A DNA stretch of 42,838 bases, taken from NCBI GenBank assembly GCA_018335655.1, contig JAGXRX010000037.1, positions 1-42,838 of the forward strand, read 5' to 3'. The translations under genes and the position numbers were made by a program. Each line of letters begins with the position of its first letter. Position 1 is the first letter of the stretch. Source of the stretch: Erysipelothrix sp. (lineage in GTDB: Bacteria; Bacillota_I; Bacilli_A; Erysipelotrichales; Erysipelotrichaceae). Positions 36,082 to 42,838 of the stretch are shown one piece after another. The notes beneath the pieces are model-generated. The model saw only the letters and a program-made list of their open reading frames with translations. It searched no databases and was not told the origin of the DNA.

Positions 36082-36639
36082 CTATTTTGATTGCTCATAG
36101 GCTTCTTTAATCCATAAAATAAGTTGACTATCTACATCACTTATATCTTTAACTTTCACGATATACTGACACATACTTCCTTTAGGTTGTTCTTCTAGTC
36201 TTTCATGGTTAACTAAGTCTTTAGCATTGATTCCAACTTCCATTCTTGAGTTTGACTTAGGTCCAATCATTGCGAACTGCTTCTTTCTCTTTAAACTCAC
36301 ATATCCCTTTTTAGGTAATACTTCAAATTCACCAAAGCTTTCAATCACATTAATGAGCTGTTCATGAATCATTCTAAATTTAGCTTTTTCTCCACTATAA
36401 ATTTCATCAAGTAATTGATCTTGTGTTTTACCATCAGCGATACTTGATCCATCTGACTTCATGACATAGTGTGTTAGTGTGTTAGCAAATCCATAACTTA
36501 ATCCAAGTTGATCAATAAAAAGTTTTCTAACATCACTGTGTTTTTGTAGTTTACTTTCTAAATAGAGTTTATTGATTTCTGCTTCTGTTTTTCCTGTCAA
36601 TTCTTTCATCTTCTCGAAAAAACTTGTTTTCTCATCCAT
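36082..36639 (-). CDS. DUF4287-DUF5655 protein
   Basis: 185 residues. The N-terminal third matches DUF4287 (KMKELTGKTEAEINKLYLES, DQLGLSYGFANTLTHYV); the C-terminal part matches DUF5655 (LPKKGYVSLKRKKQFAMIGP, MEVGINAKDL). No catalytic site is evident. GGAGG lies before the start. It is the first gene of the DUF1801/DUF4332/DUF937 run. Confidence 0.85.
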   Translation of the reverse strand: MDEKTSFFEKMKELTGKTEAEINKLYLESKLQKHSDVRKLFIDQLGLSYGFANTLTHYVMKSDGSSIADGKTQDQLLDEIYSGEKAKFRMIHEQLINVIESFGEFEVLPKKGYVSLKRKKQFAMIGPKSNSRMEVGINAKDLVNHERLEEQPKGSMCQYIVKVKDISDVDSQLILWIKEAYEQSK

Positions 36640-37349
36640 TACACTTTCCTCCTAGTGAGATTTAGAAATGAACTGAATATTATGGTATGGTCTTTTCTTA
36701 TTAAGGTTATTGTAACTTAAGAGAGATGCAAAGACAAAGCATAAGACTGGTCTATTGCTAACGAGTTATCAAATATTTATTGTGAGGACTATTCTTCATT
36801 TGTGATTATACGAGATATGAAGTTACACCCTACTGAGTGAGAGGTGACACATTATTAATTTCTTATTCAATCATACTTATTAGTGTGTAATTGACCGGTT
36901 ACACTGTAAAGATAAATCTGCGAGTTAGGAACCAATAACAGAAGAGTTCAATTATGATTTTAAAAAACGATGAAGTTTACAGATGAGTTAAGAACAATTC
37001 GTTAAACTATAACATACATGAAAGAAATACAATTGACTGATCACGGGACTATGAGCCCAATGAACATAGATTATTATTGGATTAGAGAATATGGAAATTT
37101 TGGATCATTTAAAGCAGTTGATAATCGAATCGATGAAGAGAATGAGCCAATTTCAGAATTCTAATTGAACTTAAAGAACAACTCTCATCATGCAACTACT
37201 GATTCAATCACCATCGAATCCATTCGACATTAAGATACTTAAGTCCACTCTAATACTAGGAAAAAACAACTAAGCAATTTTTCTAGAAAGTGACATCTTT
37301 CCACAAGATCATCTTTACATTTTTATTGGTTTAATTGATACTATAAATA
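36640..37349. other. 710-bp region of mostly decayed sequence
   Basis: No full-length gene. The only notable item is a 48-codon frame (37018-37164, + strand) containing YYWIREYGNFGSFKAV, which looks like a remnant or a very small protein; see its own entry. Several stop-rich stretches suggest gene decay. Confidence 0.5.
37018..37164 (+). CDS. Possible small ORF or gene remnant
   Basis: 48 codons, MKEIQLTDHGTMSPMN start and EENEPISEF end. No good ribosome site is visible before the ATG. The aromatic-rich middle looks like part of a larger globular protein. I cannot name a family. Confidence 0.25.
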   Translation: MKEIQLTDHGTMSPMNIDYYWIREYGNFGSFKAVDNRIDEENEPISEF

Positions 37350-37649
37350 ATGAAATTAATCCTTGGAACTTTTTATGCAATTTATATTTTGCTAAATACT
37401 ATAAGTATTGGTTTTCTGCATCCCGGAAGAACAGATAGCGGAGGAGGACATCATTGTTATACAAATTGTTCAAAATGGGGTTATACACAAGGTGAATATC
37501 ACTATCATGATTCAAATACTAGCAATCCTAAAAATCCCACGTCAAATATCCAAATTGATAATAATGATAATTCTGCTACAGATTGGTTATTATGGTTCAT
37601 ACCTTTGTCAGGATACTTAGCTTGGGTAATATTCTACAAAAAAAAGTAA
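37350..37649 (+). CDS. YHYH domain protein
   Basis: 99 residues. An N-terminal signal or membrane helix (ILGTFYAIYILLNTISIGF), then the YHYH motif block HPGRTDSGGGHHCYTNC and GEYHYH, a polar linker, and a C-terminal membrane helix (WLLWFIPLSGYLAWVIFY) ending KKK. The motif, rich in His and Cys, is known from secreted and phage-related proteins and may bind metal; no function is settled. There is no clear promoter or terminator nearby. Confidence 0.75.
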   Translation: MKLILGTFYAIYILLNTISIGFLHPGRTDSGGGHHCYTNCSKWGYTQGEYHYHDSNTSNPKNPTSNIQIDNNDNSATDWLLWFIPLSGYLAWVIFYKKK

Positions 37650-37790
37650 CAAGATAATTATCTCGATACTTTTCTTAAATCATTATTGACAAAGCAATTT
37701 CAAATCTATCAAGGCAATTAAGCAAACCCTCATAGCATAGTATTATCTACATGCGCTATAATAACGAATCTTCGAATCAAATCTAGCTAA

Positions 37791-38270
37791 TTAATTACCT
37801 GAACTGTTAATTGAACATCTCTTAATCCAGTTTATCCATTTTCTTACAGTTGATGATCTGCGTTTATATATTTCTTCACTATCAAAAACAATCTCGAATT
37901 TTTTCATTAGAGAAATAATTTCGTCTTTTTCAAGTTCACTCCCTAAATATTTCTCAAAGAAGTATATGTATCTAAACACTGGTTTCTCCGTTATAATATG
38001 GCAAAATAGAACTTCTTGATTTACAATATTTTCACTTCTCAACTCTTTACCAAGTTCAGTGAAATTTTTATCGTCATCAATCAATCCTAAATATACACAC
38101 GCAGACATATAATACATCACTTGTCTTTCGGTAATATTACCTAGCAAAATACTTAAATACATTTTGTCTTTTAGTTTTTCGACTTTATTAATATTCACTA
38201 TTCTCACAATCTTCTCAAAATCATCAGCTTGCGGAAAAGGTGTTCTAGTATCTTCGGTAATCTTTTCCAT
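37791..38270 (-). CDS. Small helical protein of restriction-type module (DUF7226-like)
   Basis: 159 residues, all-helical, with a winged-helix-like start (ITERQVMYYMSACVYLGLI, then FTELGKEL) and a C-terminal IYKRRSSTVRKWINWIKR segment. This pattern resembles small domains (DUF7226 type) found beside or fused to restriction enzymes; the assignment is tentative. Its start overlaps the methylase gene by 26 bases, and GAGGT precedes it. It may give sequence recognition or control to the module. Confidence 0.6.
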   Translation of the reverse strand: MEKITEDTRTPFPQADDFEKIVRIVNINKVEKLKDKMYLSILLGNITERQVMYYMSACVYLGLIDDDKNFTELGKELRSENIVNQEVLFCHIITEKPVFRYIYFFEKYLGSELEKDEIISLMKKFEIVFDSEEIYKRRSSTVRKWINWIKRCSINSSGN

Positions 38271-39093
38271 AAATAATTACCTCTTTTTCCTTTCTTCTTG
38301 ATTTATTGCTTGAACCAATCAATCTTTGAACCTCAATTTTTTTAATAGTATATCTTTGATCATTAAACAAAGTATTTACAAATTCTGTATCATTATTACT
38401 TATAATCACTTTACACCCAATATCAACTAAGCTATCACAGCATTTTCTTAGTCTTTTAAGATCATCTCTCGTGAAACCATTCGAAACATATGATGTAAAA
38501 CCTTCTTTTTCGTAATCATATGGAGGATCAAAGTAAATTACATCTCCAGTTTCGGCTGTTAAAACTGCAGACTCAAAGTCACCTAATGTTATTTCAATTT
38601 CATTTGAATTAAGATACTCACTAATTCTTAGAATTCTATCTTGTGCTACAATATCTGGATTCTCATATTTCCCCATCGGAACATTAAAAAAACCTTTTGA
38701 GTTGACTCTATATAGCCCGTTATAACATGTTTTATTTAAGTAAATAAACCTTGCAGCTTTTTTAATGTCATCATAGTTTGAATAATCCACTCTTCTGTCA
38801 AGTGCTCTAATTGAGGTGTAGTATTCAAGTGAATGATTTTTCTTATGTTCTTCTAGTAAATTAATCAATTTTAATGGATTATCTCTGATCTGTATATATG
38901 TATTAATTAATTCTGGATTATAATCATTAATTGAACATCTTGAAAGTTCAAGATTTAAAAACAATGATCCTCCACCAACAAAAGGCTCATATAGTTTGTT
39001 TCCTGTTTTTGCTAGTTCATCTTTATTGATATACTCGAAAATTAAGGGCAATAGTTTTCTTTTGCCGCCTGCCCATTTAAGTAATGGATTCAT
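38245..39093 (-). CDS. Dam-family adenine-N6 DNA methyltransferase
   Basis: 282 residues, D12 class. N-terminal LKWAGGKRKLLPLI and PFVGGGSLFLNL (S-adenosylmethionine site), the catalytic DPPY (in IYFDPPYDYEKEGFTSY), then the SNNDTEFV and RLIGSSNKSRRKEKEVII end, typical of DpnII-A and Dam. It methylates adenine, often in GATC; the site here is not predictable from sequence alone. It lies nine bases after the DGQHR gene and overlaps the small helical gene, so the three form an operon, in the manner of a restriction-modification system. Confidence 0.93.
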   Translation of the reverse strand: MNPLLKWAGGKRKLLPLIFEYINKDELAKTGNKLYEPFVGGGSLFLNLELSRCSINDYNPELINTYIQIRDNPLKLINLLEEHKKNHSLEYYTSIRALDRRVDYSNYDDIKKAARFIYLNKTCYNGLYRVNSKGFFNVPMGKYENPDIVAQDRILRISEYLNSNEIEITLGDFESAVLTAETGDVIYFDPPYDYEKEGFTSYVSNGFTRDDLKRLRKCCDSLVDIGCKVIISNNDTEFVNTLFNDQRYTIKKIEVQRLIGSSNKSRRKEKEVIIYGKDYRRY

Positions 39094-39102
39094 ATCTAAC
39101 TC

Positions 39103-41355
39103 CTATTTCTGAAGAATCTCCAATACAGCCAAAATATTGTCAAAATCAGATTTTGACATTTTTAGCTTCCTTTCAACTTTATTCTCTAGTTTTTGTAGTG
39201 AACCTAGAAATGTAATAAATTTAATCTTTGTTATTTTATCTTCTTCACTATTAGTGTTTATCACATTTGACAATTTAGTTGACCAATTGTTTGCGTAATC
39301 TATTAGCTGAATATAGTCTTTAAATGACATCAAATCCCAAAATGATATGTCATCAGACTTTACATCTTTCTTAAAGGCTTTAACAACCCTTCTTTGCATA
39401 AGATCAATCTGCAGATTTTCAGGGAAAAAGTTTTCAAACCATTTGCTTTCAGAGAAGACAGTACTTAACTTAACTGTTAGCAACTCTCTAGCTTCGTGTA
39501 AATGTGATATCACATCTTGTGAATAATCAACACAATTCTCTTCAATATAATTCATCAAATCTGAATTAACAAATGTATCGTCTGTTTGATTAACTGCAAC
39601 TTGTAATTCTCTCCAAGAAACTGTTTTTGCAGATCCTCCTTTAGATGTTTTAATTTTTTGCTTAACACTGTCGTCCATGTTATTTAGGGTACTACACAAT
39701 GAATCAATATGGCTTGAGCATAAAATGAAAACTTCTTGCCAATTAGTTGTACTCGTTTTTTTACTTCTTTCTAAAGCCAAATTAAATATATCATCAAAGA
39801 TACGAATTAGTGCGAAAATCATATTGTTGATTGTTAAACATCCGTCACTACCTTTATCCCATTCTTCTTTACATTGTGATTGGATAATTGAAAAATATTC
39901 TAATAACATCGGGTATATATTTTTCAGAGTATCGTCATTATTGCCAAGTGCGATGGTTCCATGCCTAACAACAGTATTATTCTTATATTCATTGAAAAAT
40001 TTGGTTTTACTTAGTGCATCTCTAATATATTCTAAGGTGATACATCTATCTCTTGTAACACTATTTTCCCCTGTAACAATTCTCCCAAATAAAGCAGATT
40101 TCCTTTCTTCTCCTAATCTCTGGCCGATATCTAGCATTATTGCCATATTTCTTTCAGCAAGCTTTTCAGAGTTCCATTTCAAATCAATATTTAATGTATT
40201 TCTCAAGCTTTTTGGCACTGCTTTTTGATTTTCGTTTATATCCATGAACATTTTCAACTGACTATCTTTGTCCAAATCTAAAAATGCAACAACTGGTACA
40301 GTATTGTTATCTGCATACTTACTTTCGGAATAACCATAAAGCCTATGCTGTCCATCAATAACATAAGCAGATTGATATGTTTGAGGCAAATACAGGACAC
40401 CGATTTTTGATATTGAATTTTCTACTTGTAAATCAGATCTCTCGAATTTCAAACTTCTATCCCCCGTGTCTAATGAAACAATCAAAGAGTTAGGGAAATA
40501 GTTGCCTTCATCTATATATTTTCTTACTGCCTTTAATCGTTCCTTTTTAATCAATCTTTGATATGTTGGCATCATTTGATGATTTGCTTTATTTCTATGT
40601 AAAACATATGCTAGTTTCAGTAGTTTTGATGGCTCAATCGAAAATGAATAATAGGTTAATCCCCCCATTTTCCCTTCTATTGCAGGAACTCTATTATCCA
40701 TTTCTTTGATTTTCTCTTTTGTGAAAAGAGTTGATAAGAGTTGATACTTAGCTGCTTTACCCAGATGATTAACTAATTGATTAAAGTAAAGGATAGCATC
40801 GTGATCAAAATTCGCGATTCTGAAATCTTTCATTCTAGTTCTATCTTGGTCACCAATAATAAAGTTCTTTGTAGCAAGTATATATTTATACTTCTTATCT
40901 CCAAATTTTTGTTTTAATTCGTTAAATAGATTGCCTTTATATCCATTTATACTCTCGAGTTCATTTTTCCAAGTTGCTACTTTACTTATATTTACTGAGG
41001 ATTTACACTCAATAAGTAAGCAGACTTCGTCATCAACTGCAATTACATCGATCTGTTTAGTTAATCCAGGTTGATCCTTAGAGTAGGAAACTTTGAAATT
41101 GCGAGTAGAGTTTAAAGTTGTGAACCCCATTTTATAAAACAACATCCAGACCTCATCTTCAAACGAATCTCCTGTTTTTTTATTCCTCTTCATTATGGCA
41201 GTGCCATTCTTATTTAATTTCTGAATAGCCCAACCACTTTTTTCTTTTGAAGAAATATCATCGTTAAGAACAAATGTAGTCTCAAAATCCTTTTGTCTAT
41301 CCTTCGCAATATTGTGTAAATCTTCTCCACTTACTAAGTCATTCCAATTTGTCAT
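39103..41355 (-). CDS. PD-(D/E)xK nuclease-like / DGQHR domain fusion protein
   Basis: 750 residues from the ATG at 41355, chosen because GGGGAG lies 5-10 bases upstream. Residues ~70-130 hold a nuclease-like core: EDEVWMLFYKMGF, QIDVIAVDD and LLIECKSS (D...ExK). A central DGQHR domain (~250-420) has the motif YVIDGQHRLYGY and VPVVAFLDLDKDSQLKMFMD INE-type text. The C-terminal ~300 residues are helical and unassigned. DGQHR domains occur in DndB and related proteins that act with DNA modification. Together with the adenine methylase downstream this looks like an uncommon restriction enzyme, though cleavage is not proved. Confidence 0.8.
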   Translation of the reverse strand: MTNWNDLVSGEDLHNIAKDRQKDFETTFVLNDDISSKEKSGWAIQKLNKNGTAIMKRNKKTGDSFEDEVWMLFYKMGFTTLNSTRNFKVSYSKDQPGLTKQIDVIAVDDEVCLLIECKSSVNISKVATWKNELESINGYKGNLFNELKQKFGDKKYKYILATKNFIIGDQDRTRMKDFRIANFDHDAILYFNQLVNHLGKAAKYQLLSTLFTKEKIKEMDNRVPAIEGKMGGLTYYSFSIEPSKLLKLAYVLHRNKANHQMMPTYQRLIKKERLKAVRKYIDEGNYFPNSLIVSLDTGDRSLKFERSDLQVENSISKIGVLYLPQTYQSAYVIDGQHRLYGYSESKYADNNTVPVVAFLDLDKDSQLKMFMDINENQKAVPKSLRNTLNIDLKWNSEKLAERNMAIMLDIGQRLGEERKSALFGRIVTGENSVTRDRCITLEYIRDALSKTKFFNEYKNNTVVRHGTIALGNNDDTLKNIYPMLLEYFSIIQSQCKEEWDKGSDGCLTINNMIFALIRIFDDIFNLALERSKKTSTTNWQEVFILCSSHIDSLCSTLNNMDDSVKQKIKTSKGGSAKTVSWRELQVAVNQTDDTFVNSDLMNYIEENCVDYSQDVISHLHEARELLTVKLSTVFSESKWFENFFPENLQIDLMQRRVVKAFKKDVKSDDISFWDLMSFKDYIQLIDYANNWSTKLSNVINTNSEEDKITKIKFITFLGSLQKLENKVERKLKMSKSDFDNILAVLEILQK

Positions 41356-41813
41356 ATTTCTCCCCAGAACTTTCAATTACTTTGAACTATATTTTTTTCT
41401 TATTATCAATTAATCTAGTCACATTTCATACTTTATAGTAAAAAACCGAAACCGTTATTCAATATTCGAATCGACCAAAATATTACCCTATTTTGAGTTT
41501 GACTAGTCAGATGTGAAGTCACATTATAATATTAACATTAATTTCCACGTCAACCTCATTTATTTCGACTTTTATATACTTCATTCGAATAATCAAACTT
41601 CTTTATGATCTTCTAGTATAATAATCAACACGAAATTTCTAAGATTTGCAAAGATAGATCTAATCAATATAATTGCGTGTTACTCAACTCTATATTTTTT
41701 TCCTCAAACTACTGTTAACTGTTTTATAGAAACATCCATACAGCAAAAAGTTTTGAAGTTTAGTTTTTATATATTTATTGTTCATTTAGCTTGACTGAGT
41801 ATATTTTAGGATT
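41356..41813. other. 458-bp upstream region of the methylase module
   Basis: No gene. It holds a palindrome ATGTGAAGTCACAT (41511-41524), next to GACTAGTC (41501-41508), and a related CTAGTCACATTTC (41415-41427). These could be regulator sites for the module, whose control over restriction genes usually needs care. No convincing promoter was found. Confidence 0.4.
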
Positions 41814-42584
41814 CTACAGAATATTCTCTTTTTCTTTTTCATTTATAGTTTTAAACAATTTCAAACCTTTCCAAAATTCATAGCCGTTTTCCGAATATCC
41901 ACTACAAATGCTAGCCGCTGCAGATGGAGATTTAAATGCAACATCAGTTATAAGTCTTGCTTCTCTTTCACTTATTAAAAGTGACTTACCATCATTTAGA
42001 ATACTATCAAAAATTGAATTATATCTCTGATAGAATCTTCCTTGATCAGCCCAGTCTTTTGATGATTCTATTGGTCGACAAATAATTGAGCCTGATGCAA
42101 GCATAAAAACACTTTCGAGTATAAATAACTCAGCATCTTTTTTCTTACCAGCCTTAAATTTTTTGATTTTTGCAACACTTGATCTCTTATCCAAGAATTT
42201 TATCCCATTTGCTTCTAGTAGGAATTTAATCTGATGAGCATAGTTGTTGTAGGTGACTTTAGCAAAGTTATTTATAACAGGATCTGATTTACTTTGAACA
42301 TTGTCAAGTGAAAAATATGTTTTCTTGAATTCTTCAATAAAGAAGTATTCAAGAAAATTGATAATTGAATGATCAAATCTATTATAGTCTGAAACGATAA
42401 GAATGCAATAAGACCAAAAGTCTTTTTTCTTAATATGATTCTTAATTCGATCAACACCTGTAGTGGATTGAACTATATATACAGTTTGATCATCATTATC
42501 ATTGAATAAAAAATAGATAGCATAATTCTTAGAGTTTTCAAGTTGAAGTACTCGGTTAATATTATCTTTAGTAAAGCAAAAGCC
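41814..42584 (-). pseudogene. GIY-YIG nuclease / DUF4357 protein, N-terminus removed by IS3 element
   Basis: The frame is open from the insertion-sequence end (42584) to the stop at 41814, about 256 residues, without a usable start at its beginning. It reads NYAIYFLFND...VYIVQSTTGVDRIKNH and DFWSYCILIVS, then FLEYFFIEEF, which is the GIY-YIG domain. This is followed by DUF4357 with FMLASGSIICRPIES, FKSPSAAASICSGYS and NGYEFWK. Proteins of this family normally have ~20-30 more N-terminal residues. The YIG part reads YIV, an unusual change. A TTG at 42194 could start a DUF4357-only product, but nothing supports that. It is probably inactive. Confidence 0.8.
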
Positions 42585-42838
42585 TGGTACTATGTCAAGA
42601 AATCGGACAGTTTAAACATAGAGTAGGAGCTGCTTTGACTTATAGTACATCTCTTCAAACTGCTTTGGTGATAAGTAGTTGATCGATCCATGAATTCTTT
42701 GATTGTTATAAAAGATTTCAATATACTCAAACACCGCTCTTCGCACTTCATTAATATTTCTAAACTTGATTCTACTTAACCACTCTCGTTTAATCAACGC
42801 ATGAAATGATTCAATCGGTGCATTATCCCAAGGATTAC
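42585..42838 (-). mobile_element. IS3-family insertion sequence, transposase 3' end (partial)
   Basis: The element's outer end is taken as TGGTACTATGTCAAG at 42585, since IS3 elements start with TG, and the GIY-YIG frame resumes family likeness just past it. The other end lies beyond the window. The inverted repeat partner cannot be checked. Confidence 0.7.
42612..42837 (-). CDS. IS3-family transposase OrfB, C-terminal fragment
   Basis: The open frame enters from the right edge and ends at 42612. It reads NPWDNAPIESFHALIKREWL, the region with the catalytic Glu of the DDE integrase (rve) domain, then FYNNQRIHGSINYLSPKQFE, the standard IS3/IS150 C-terminus. The upstream part, including OrfA, is outside the window. 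Confidence 0.92.
   Translation of the reverse strand, partial: NPWDNAPIESFHALIKREWLSRIKFRNINEVRRAVFEYIEIFYNNQRIHGSINYLSPKQFEEMYYKSKQLLLYV

Noticed and set aside
39677-40228. 183-codon + strand frame inside the DGQHR gene
   Set aside because: It lies wholly antisense to a well-supported coding region and shows no family-like motifs or ribosome site.
41814-42194. Intact short DUF4357 gene starting at TTG 42194
   Set aside because: The frame continues upstream with GIY-YIG-like sequence to the IS3 end, and no ribosome site precedes the TTG.

Overview
This 42.8-kb window is low-GC Bacillota DNA. AGGAGG-type ribosome sites, TTGACA/TATAAT promoters, TGA used as a stop, a glgC-glgD-glgA order, a T-box leader and ISL3/IS3 insertion sequences all point that way. 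The compact gene set and lack of biosynthetic genes make me lean towards an Erysipelotrichia-like, Gram-positive heterotroph, but that lineage call is inference.

Layout. (1) 1-6.93 kb is a variable region: the tail of an ISL3 transposase abutting a truncated P-loop kinase, a secreted hypothetical protein, and two small modules bounded by three copies of the 3' end plus terminator of ssrA (1671, 3981, 6894). Each module carries an AAA_14/DUF4143 (COG1373) ATPase. (2) 6.93-11.75 kb holds ssrA (tmRNA, minus strand), a lemA/membrane protein/DUF2207 operon, and a third DUF4143 ATPase. All three ATPases have their own repeated or palindromic sites at the promoter. (3) 11.74-17.90 kb is the core cluster pgk-tpiA-eno-secG-rnr-smpB on the minus strand, with Rex-like and cre-like sites upstream of pgk and an internal promoter at secG. 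(4) 18.0-21.24 kb is an AbgT-family transporter plus M24 peptidase operon. Its 435-nt leader contains a T-box reading as tRNA-Cys-specific, followed by a 20-codon leader ORF with a good ribosome site that ends in Cys-Cys-Cys-stop. (5) 21.5-32.97 kb has a DUF302 gene, the glycogen genes glgC-glgD-glgA, a DUF2202 lipoprotein, a folT-like/folC/ung group, and an unusual solute-binding-protein/MFS pair. (6) 32.4-37.6 kb has small zinc-ribbon/TM2, DUF937, DUF4332, DUF1801, DUF4287-DUF5655 and YHYH proteins. (7) 37.8-42.84 kb is a defence-type region: a Dam-like adenine methylase, a small restriction-associated helical protein, a fused PD-(D/E)xK-DGQHR protein, and a GIY-YIG/DUF4357 gene cut by an IS3-family element that runs off the window.

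The most striking signals are: the double cysteine sensor (tRNA-Cys T-box plus poly-Cys leader peptide) in front of a transporter/peptidase operon; the tandem ssrA-3'-end-bounded modules without an integrase; the three DUF4143 ATPases with separate phased operator arrays around the two trans-translation genes; and the methylase plus PD-(D/E)xK-DGQHR module.
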